From assembly GCA_002334985.1 (NCBI GenBank), contig DDBY01000121.1, positions 1 to 5,510 of the forward strand: a DNA stretch of 5,510 bases. Reading direction: 5' to 3'. Below, piece after piece: positions 1 through 5,510 of this stretch (the stretch's first letter is position 1; every line of letters begins with the position of its first letter). Position numbers and translations under genes: made by a program. Source of the stretch: Micavibrio sp. UBA2020. Its GTDB lineage: Bacteria; Pseudomonadota; Alphaproteobacteria; Micavibrionales; UBA2020. The notes under the pieces were generated by a model. The model was not told the DNA's origin. It saw only the letters and a program-made list of their open reading frames with translations, and did not search any database.

Positions 1-217
1 CGACCCGCGCTGCCAGAGCGTCACATCGTTGTCACTGCGCGGGGAGTCGTGGCTGCTGGCCGAATGCACCAAGGGGCTTTGCAACGAATTCACCCGCGCC
101 TTCAAAGGCATCATCACCGACGTCGCCGACATGGGCGAAGTTGAACGCAAACCCGCCCCCGTCGAAAAACCGGCGCGGCGCAGGTCTTCACATTTGGAAG
201 CCCACAGCTTTACCTGA
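1..217 (+). CDS. Unrecognised protein, C-terminal fragment (5' end outside window)
   Basis: The frame is open from the left edge (first full codon at position 2) to a TGA at 215-217, giving 71 visible residues. Third codon positions are strongly G/C, as in the confirmed genes here, which argues for real coding rather than chance. The visible part has cysteines at residues 4, 22 and 27 and a compact stretch around residues 10-45 (LSLRGESWLLAECTKGLCNE and following). A basic, proline-containing tail with an RRR run follows, and the tail looks disordered. I see no membrane segment. The TTG at 29 is a possible internal start, but continuous coding from the edge makes a longer gene more likely. 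I do not recognise the family and assign no function. It converges on the histidine kinase gene, with 16 bp between the stops. Confidence 0.6.
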   Translation, partial: DPRCQSVTSLSLRGESWLLAECTKGLCNEFTRAFKGIITDVADMGEVERKPAPVEKPARRRSSHLEAHSFT

Positions 218-220
218 AGA
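185..220. terminator. Imperfect hairpin at convergent gene ends, possible weak terminator
   Basis: TCTTCA (185-190) pairs with TGAAGA (215-220). Inside, GGAAGC (196-201) can pair with GCTT (207-210) and CC (213-214) around a CCACA loop, leaving bulges at 191-195 and 211-212. The structure covers the stop of the left gene and lies just past the kinase stop. It is followed on the + strand only by TTTAGAAAC, so the U-tract is poor. It is the only candidate end signal seen between these two convergent genes. Confidence 0.25.
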
Positions 221-233
221 TTTAGAAACAAAA

Positions 234-2198
<1,965 letters not shown>

Positions 2199-2201
2199 GG
2201 A

Positions 2202-2223
2202 ATTTTTCCGCGCATTTTTCCGC
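2202..2223 (-). repeat. Tandem 10-bp direct repeat in the kinase leader, over the ribosome binding site
   Basis: Read on the minus strand, GCGGAAAAAT occurs twice, at 2223-2214 and 2211-2202, with a period of 12 bp. The proximal copy supplies the only plausible Shine-Dalgarno (GGA, 8 nt before the ATG at 2198). The distal copy runs into an ATG at 2215-2213 that opens a six-codon frame, MRGKIP. Its TGA overlaps the kinase ATG as ATGA. The repeat itself is read directly; any role in translation is inference. Confidence 0.6.
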
Positions 2224-2422
2224 TTCTGCTTTTTACACTAAAGCAAAACCCTGCCGCGGCACAAGCAAGGCGATTCGAAAAACGCCGTCCGCCGCGGCCT
2301 TTTCTTTTGCGCTTTCCACTGCCCCCGCCCCGCCCGCACGCCCCCTGTGCCGCTGGCGCAAGCCGGATAACGATTTTGGCATGTTTATGAAAATATAGCG
2401 CCCGTTTTTGCCGCCGCGCCGC

Positions 2423-2449
2423 TTGACCGGATGGTTCTTTATGTATAGA
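2423..2449 (+). promoter_or_regulatory. Possible sigma-70-type promoter for the 202-aa protein gene
   Basis: TTGACC (2423-2428) matches five of six -35 consensus bases. TATAGA (2444-2449) resembles a -10 box. The spacer is 15 bp, shorter than the preferred 17, so the pair is only a candidate. It would place transcription about 50 bp before the ATG at 2509, leaving an untranslated leader that contains the ATTCAAG repeats. Confidence 0.35.
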
Positions 2450-2458
2450 AATAGGCCC

Positions 2459-2485
2459 ATTCAAGTAACATTATACCGATTCAAG
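2459..2485 (+). repeat. Two ATTCAAG direct repeats 20 bp apart in the leader
   Basis: ATTCAAG occurs at 2459-2465 and 2479-2485, a 20-bp period, close to two helical turns. They lie between the candidate -10 box and the Shine-Dalgarno of the 202-aa protein gene. Such spacing would suit a regulator binding one DNA face, but a 7-bp match can arise by chance. Confidence 0.4.
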
Positions 2486-2508
2486 CCCGTCTGCCGAAAG
2501 GATACGCC

Positions 2509-3117
2509 ATGTTTCCCCAGATTAAGCTCGCGATTGTTTTCGCAAACCTCGCCCGCAAGCACGGCTCCAAAGTCATGCACTCCAACAATGTGGATTTGCT
2601 GACCAAAGACCTGAGCAACGCACTGGTGGAGCAGAAAAACATCCTTTCCTCCCCGCGCAAGGGCGCCATCATGACGGCATACGAAGTGCTGCCGGTGATT
2701 GCCGAGGTGAAAATCCTCACCGTCGCGGTTGCGAAAAAGCTGGAGATTGACACCAAAGGCAAGAGCGACATTCAGGTCCTCGAAGAAATCATCGCGCTGT
2801 CCGATGCGCGCAACGGCGGCAAATACGCCAAGGGCATCAAGGAAACGCTGGAATGGACGCGCGCGCTGGTATCGCATCCGGATTTCCAGGACATCCTGAA
2901 AATGGAAATGACCCAAATCGAAAAGCCGACCAGCGTGAAAGACGTGACCAAGTTCATCACGCAAATCGCCGGCCGCTCGCAGGATGAAATCACCCGCATC
3001 AACGAGTTTTTGAAACACGCGAAAGAGCTGGAAGTGCCGCCCCCCGCCCCGAAAGCGGAGCCGAAAGCTGCCGAGCCGAAAAACGACGGCCCCAAGCCGC
3101 CGAAGCCGAGCGCGTAA
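2509..3117 (+). CDS. Uncharacterised 202-aa helical protein with Pro/Lys/Ala-rich tail
   Basis: I do not recognise the family. The start at ATG 2509 is well supported by AAAGGA at 2497-2502, 6 nt upstream. Residues 1-175 look almost wholly alpha-helical, with amphipathic stretches and a single Trp (W116). I see no cysteine, signal peptide or clear membrane segment. Residues 55-78 (MTAYEVLPVIAEVKILTVAV) are the most hydrophobic stretch but contain Glu and Lys, so a buried helix is likelier than a membrane anchor. From about residue 176 the chain becomes a low-complexity tail of Pro, Lys, Ala and Glu with PKAEPKAAEPK repeats, probably disordered. It is probably a single-gene transcript, since a strong terminator lies 18 bp past the stop. 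It is divergent from the histidine kinase and may share its regulation; that is inference only. Confidence 0.88.
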   Translation: MFPQIKLAIVFANLARKHGSKVMHSNNVDLLTKDLSNALVEQKNILSSPRKGAIMTAYEVLPVIAEVKILTVAVAKKLEIDTKGKSDIQVLEEIIALSDARNGGKYAKGIKETLEWTRALVSHPDFQDILKMEMTQIEKPTSVKDVTKFITQIAGRSQDEITRINEFLKHAKELEVPPPAPKAEPKAAEPKNDGPKPPKPSA

Positions 3118-3134
3118 ATTGAACCGCTTCAAAC

Positions 3135-3170
3135 AAAAACGCCCCGCGCAGCATTGCCGGGGCGTTTTTT
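3135..3170 (+). terminator. Rho-independent terminator after the 202-aa protein gene
   Basis: ACGCCCCG (3139-3146) pairs perfectly with CGGGGCGT (3158-3165). The 11-nt loop can itself close through GCA (3148-3150) and TGC (3155-3157). A run of six T (3165-3170) follows, and an A-run (3135-3139) precedes, so the hairpin could also work weakly in the other direction. It starts 18 bp beyond the TAA at 3115-3117. Confidence 0.9.
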
Positions 3171-3236
3171 GTTGCCTTTGGCGCTTGAAAACGCCCCTGC
3201 CCCCTCTAAGTCTTTATTCAAAAGCAGGAGACGAAC

Positions 3237-3524
3237 ATGAGCGCAAACACAGCCCGCACCGATGTTAAAACCGCCCACGCCAGCCGTTACTTGCAGCAGC
3301 TGTGCAAACATTGGAGCCACAAGGCCAAGGCGGAATTCACGCCACAGGCGGGGCGCGTTGTGTTTGAAACATGGCAAGTGGAGATGACGGCCGCAAACGA
3401 TACACTTTCCGTCAGCGTCACCGTACAAAACGCGGACGAAGCGCCGCGTCTGCAGCAGGTTGTGGCGGAGCATTTGCAGCGTTTCGCCACGCAGGAAACG
3501 CTTGGCTTCGACTGGCGTTCGTAA
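3237..3524 (+). CDS. DUF2218 family protein
   Basis: This 95-aa protein matches, by recall, the DUF2218 family of small proteobacterial proteins of unknown function. The family hallmarks are visible: HASRYLQQLCKHWSHKAKAEF near the N terminus (residues 14-34), a central beta-rich part after GRVVFE (39-44), and VVAEHLQRFATQETLGFDWRS at the C terminus. The length is normal for the family and the protein appears complete. The ATG at 3237 is supported by AGGAG (3226-3230), 6 nt upstream. No signal peptide or membrane segment is seen, so it is probably cytosolic. In some bacteria relatives lie near metal or siderophore genes, but nothing here supports such a role. It follows a terminator, so it needs its own promoter; TTGAAA at 3185-3190 lacks a convincing -10 at the right distance. 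It converges on the next gene, with 24 bp between stops and no evident terminator. Confidence 0.88.
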   Translation: MSANTARTDVKTAHASRYLQQLCKHWSHKAKAEFTPQAGRVVFETWQVEMTAANDTLSVSVTVQNADEAPRLQQVVAEHLQRFATQETLGFDWRS

Positions 3525-3548
3525 ACGCCGCCGCGCCGCGCTGTGATA

Positions 3549-3857
3549 TTATGAAGGCTCCGAGCCCGCCGCGGTAGAGGCCAGCAGCGCTTCGACCTCC
3601 TCTTCGGTGAGACTGCCCCCGCTATCCTCCGCCGCTAAAAGCGCGAAGAAATCCCTCCACAAGTCTTCCGACCCCCTTTGCGATTGCAGGGCCTTTTCAA
3701 GAAAACTTTCCCATGCGGGTGTAAGGCTGCCATCCGCACGGGCTTGTTCCATAATCTCTTTGATGCCTTCTTTAAACGCAGCGTCCCGAATACGGTTCGC
3801 GCGCATAAACATCACGCCGGGCGGCGGGCTTTTCTTGTCTGCCGGATTATCTGTCAT
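3549..3857 (-). CDS. Uncharacterised 102-aa acidic protein, downstream of uvrB
   Basis: I do not recognise the family. The protein has a short polar N terminus with a PPP motif (residues 11-13). A predicted helical body follows at about 17-78 (MFMRANRIRDAAFKEGIKEI; WESFLEKAL; DLWRDFFALL). An acidic helix at 83-93 (LTEEEVEALLA) and a small-residue tail end it. No cysteine, signal peptide or membrane segment is visible. The ATG at 3857-3855 is favoured because a GGGGG run (3867-3863) sits just upstream, its first G being the last base of the uvrB stop TAG. Only 9 bp separate the genes, so cotranscription and perhaps translational coupling with uvrB are likely. That arrangement, with G/C-rich third positions, supports a real gene. 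A DNA repair role would be a guess from position alone. Confidence 0.75.
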   Translation of the reverse strand: MTDNPADKKSPPPGVMFMRANRIRDAAFKEGIKEIMEQARADGSLTPAWESFLEKALQSQRGSEDLWRDFFALLAAEDSGGSLTEEEVEALLASTAAGSEPS

Positions 3858-3867
3858 CTGTGCCCCC
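3858..3867 (-). promoter_or_regulatory. Shine-Dalgarno overlapping the uvrB stop codon
   Basis: On the minus strand the junction reads TAGGGGGCACAGATG. The G-run at 3867-3863 lies 5 nt before the ATG of the 102-aa gene and shares a base with the uvrB TAG. This decides the start of the small gene and suggests that ribosomes finishing uvrB could reinitiate. Confidence 0.6.
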
Positions 3868-5510
3868 TAAACAATATCGCCGTCACGCAGGGCGAGGTCG
3901 GCTTCTTGCAGTTTGCGGATTTCGTCGCGCAGGCGCGCGGCTTCTTCGAATTCCAGATTGGCGGCGGCTTCGCGCATTTTTTTGTCCAGATGCGCCAGAT
4001 GCGCGCGCATATTGCCGCCCACCATTTGCGGCATGTCCGGCGACATTTTCACATCGACATGGTCGGCGCGTTCGAACACGCTTGAAAGCACGTCGGATAT
4101 TTTCTTTTTGACGCTTTCGGGCGTGATGCCGTGTTCGATATTATAGGCTTTCTGTTTTTCGCGGCGGCGCGCGGTTTCGTCGAGCGCGTATTGCAAACTG
4201 TCAGTGATGCGGTCGGCATACAAAATCGCGCGTCCTTCGACGTTACGCGCGGCGCGGCCGATGGTCTGCACCAGCGATGTGCGGCTGCGCAGGAAACCTT
4301 CCTTGTCCGCATCCAGAATGGCGACCAGCGTACATTCGGGAATGTCGAGGCCTTCGCGCAGCAGGTTGATGCCGATGAGCACATCAAAAACGCCCAGACG
4401 CAAATCGCGGATAATCTCGATACGCTCCAGCGTATCGACGTCGGAATGCAGATAGCGCACGCGGATGCCCGCTTCGGTCATATATTCCGTCAGATCTTCG
4501 GCCATTTTTTTGGTCAGCGTCGTCACCAGCGCGCGCTGGCCTTTTTGCGCAAGGATACGGCATTCGGCCAGCAAATCATCGACCTGATGTTCCGTCGGGC
4601 GCAGGATGACGTCGGGGTCGGTCAGGCCCGTCGGACGCACGACCTGTTCGGTGAAAACGCCGCCGGTTTGCTGCAATTCCCATTCGCCCGGCGTGGCGGA
4701 GACAAAGACCGTCGGCGGGCGCATCTCGTTCCACTCGTCAAACTTCAGCGGGCGGTTGTCGAGCGCGGCGGGCAAGCGGAAACCGTAATCGGTCAGCGTT
4801 TGTTTGCGCGCGCGGTCGCCGTTATACATGGCACGCAGCTGCGGCAGCATGACGTGGCTTTCATCGACGATAAGCAGCGCATCTTCGGGCAGGTATTCGA
4901 ACAGCGTCGGCGGCGGCTCCCCCGCCTTGCGGCCGGTCAGGTAGCGCGAATAGTTTTCGATGCCGGGGCACATGCCCGTGGCTTCGAGCATTTCCAAATC
5001 GAACTGCGTGCGCTGGGCGAGGCGCTGCTCTTCCAGCAGTTTATTTTCCGCCCGCAATTCGTCCAGCCGTGCGTGCAAATCTGCTTTGATTTGCTTGATG
5101 GCCTGCTGCATGGTGGGCTTGGGCGTCACATAGTGACTGTTGGCGTAGATACGCACGGTTTCGAAGGTATCTGATTTTTGTCCCGTCAGCGCGTCAATCT
5201 CGGTGATGCTTTCGATTTCATCGCCGAACAGGGAAATGCGCCACGCATGGTCGTCCAAGTGCGCGGGGAAAACTTCGACGATATCGCCGCGCACACGGAA
5301 AGAGCCGCGCGAAAAATCGATGTCGTTGCGTTTGTACTGGATATCCACCAGCTTGCGCAGAAGCGCGTTGCGGTCAATGTTGTCGCCCACCGTGATGTCA
5401 AACGCCATCCCCTGATAGGTTTCCACGTCGCCGATACCGTAAATGCAGGACACGCTGGCGACCACAATTACGTCCCGCCGCTCCAAAAGCGCGCGGGTGG
5501 CGGCGTGGCG
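3867..5510 (-). CDS. uvrB: UvrB, excinuclease ABC subunit B (N terminus outside window)
   Basis: UvrB receives damaged DNA from UvrA, verifies the lesion using ATP, and recruits UvrC for incision in nucleotide excision repair in the cytoplasm. The frame is open through the right edge. The first visible residues, [25 protein letters not shown], align with about residue 123 onward of the E. coli protein, so the TTG at 5486 is an internal Leu codon rather than the start. In the 547 visible residues I see the Walker B-type VDESH (216-219 is DESH), SATPGEWE from 271, and the helicase motif [13 protein letters not shown] (380-392). QTIGRAARN is at 415-423. A C-terminal UVR domain at about 503-538 ([18 protein letters not shown]) mediates contact with UvrC or UvrA in the family. 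Walker A and the start of the beta-hairpin lie outside the window. No key residue is missing in the visible part. The stop is TAG at 3869-3867, and the 102-aa gene follows closely. Confidence 0.98.
   Translation of the reverse strand, partial: RHAATRALLERRDVIVVASVSCIYGIGDVETYQGMAFDITVGDNIDRNALLRKLVDIQYKRNDIDFSRGSFRVRGDIVEVFPAHLDDHAWRISLFGDEIESITEIDALTGQKSDTFETVRIYANSHYVTPKPTMQQAIKQIKADLHARLDELRAENKLLEEQRLAQRTQFDLEMLEATGMCPGIENYSRYLTGRKAGEPPPTLFEYLPEDALLIVDESHVMLPQLRAMYNGDRARKQTLTDYGFRLPAALDNRPLKFDEWNEMRPPTVFVSATPGEWELQQTGGVFTEQVVRPTGLTDPDVILRPTEHQVDDLLAECRILAQKGQRALVTTLTKKMAEDLTEYMTEAGIRVRYLHSDVDTLERIEIIRDLRLGVFDVLIGINLLREGLDIPECTLVAILDADKEGFLRSRTSLVQTIGRAARNVEGRAILYADRITDSLQYALDETARRREKQKAYNIEHGITPESVKKKISDVLSSVFERADHVDVKMSPDMPQMVGGNMRAHLAHLDKKMREAAANLEFEEAARLRDEIRKLQEADLALRDGDIV

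Larger units (their letters stand above)
2199..2508. other. Divergent intergenic region between the kinase and the 202-aa protein gene
   Basis: This 310-bp stretch has no convincing gene. The open minus-strand frames across it are dominated by Arg, Gly and Lys from GC-rich sequence and do not look like protein. It holds the kinase leader repeat, a perfect 10-bp palindrome TGCCGCGGCA (2252-2261) whose GCCGCGGC core recurs at 2291-2298, and a pyrimidine-rich tract around 2297-2347. An AT-rich patch lies at about 2381-2397, and the likely rightward promoter and leader fill 2423-2508. For the leftward kinase transcript, a TATATT (minus strand, 2397-2392) could be a -10, but I found no matching -35. 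Confidence 0.6.

Noticed and set aside
2376..2399. TTGGCA followed by TATAGC as a rightward promoter
   Set aside because: The spacer is only 12 bp, too short for a normal sigma-70 promoter.
2461..3132. A 223-codon minus-strand frame opposite the 202-aa protein gene
   Set aside because: The + strand gene has a good Shine-Dalgarno, a natural composition and a terminator just beyond its stop. The antisense frame is Phe/Arg/Gly/His-rich and runs through that terminator region's side without a supporting RBS.
3525..3548. A terminator between the convergent DUF2218 and 102-aa genes
   Set aside because: The GC-rich CGCCGCCGCGCCGCGC stretch offers no clean stem with a T-run on either strand.
4131..5174. 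A 347-codon open frame on the + strand opposite uvrB
   Set aside because: UvrB on the minus strand is unmistakable. The antisense product is a composition artefact rich in Gln, Arg and Phe.
5484..5486. TTG as the start codon of uvrB
   Set aside because: The residues encoded upstream (RHAATRAL) continue the conserved UvrB sequence to the window edge, so the true start lies outside.

Overview
The window looks like a stretch of alphaproteobacterial chromosome. The reasons are a PleC/DivJ/PdhS-like sensor kinase core, a DUF2218 protein, a moderately high G+C content, and strong G/C preference at third codon positions in every real gene. I cannot name a genus. I see no insertion sequence, tRNA, rRNA, CRISPR array or phage gene. 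The window is mostly ordinary core chromosome with two or three small uncharacterised genes.

Layout, left to right. (1) Positions 1-217 (+): the 3' end of an unrecognised gene. It converges on (2) a soluble histidine kinase with two clear PAS domains and a probable third, at 234-2198 (-). The 16-bp gap between the two stop codons is flanked by an imperfect hairpin. (3) A divergent intergenic region, 2199-2508, holds the kinase leader, with a tandem 10-bp repeat over its ribosome binding site, and the likely promoter of (4) an unrecognised 202-aa helical protein with a Pro/Lys/Ala tail, at 2509-3117 (+). (5) An intrinsic terminator lies at about 3135-3170. (6) A DUF2218 protein is at 3237-3524 (+). 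It converges with (7) an unrecognised 102-aa acidic protein at 3549-3857 (-), which sits 9 bp behind (8) uvrB at 3867-5510 (-). The uvrB gene runs off the right edge, so its N-terminal roughly 120 residues are outside the window.

How the parts relate. uvrB and the 102-aa gene form a probable two-gene unit, because the downstream Shine-Dalgarno run overlaps the uvrB stop codon. UvrB is the damage-verifying helicase-like subunit of nucleotide excision repair; the partner's role is unknown. The kinase has no response regulator beside it here. By family resemblance it may signal to a distant single-domain regulator of the DivK type, but that is inference. The divergently transcribed 202-aa gene is the only gene sharing its upstream region. 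No striking new system is evident. The points most worth checking are the kinase leader, the two unknown small proteins, and the alternative pairing of the terminator arm before the DUF2218 gene.
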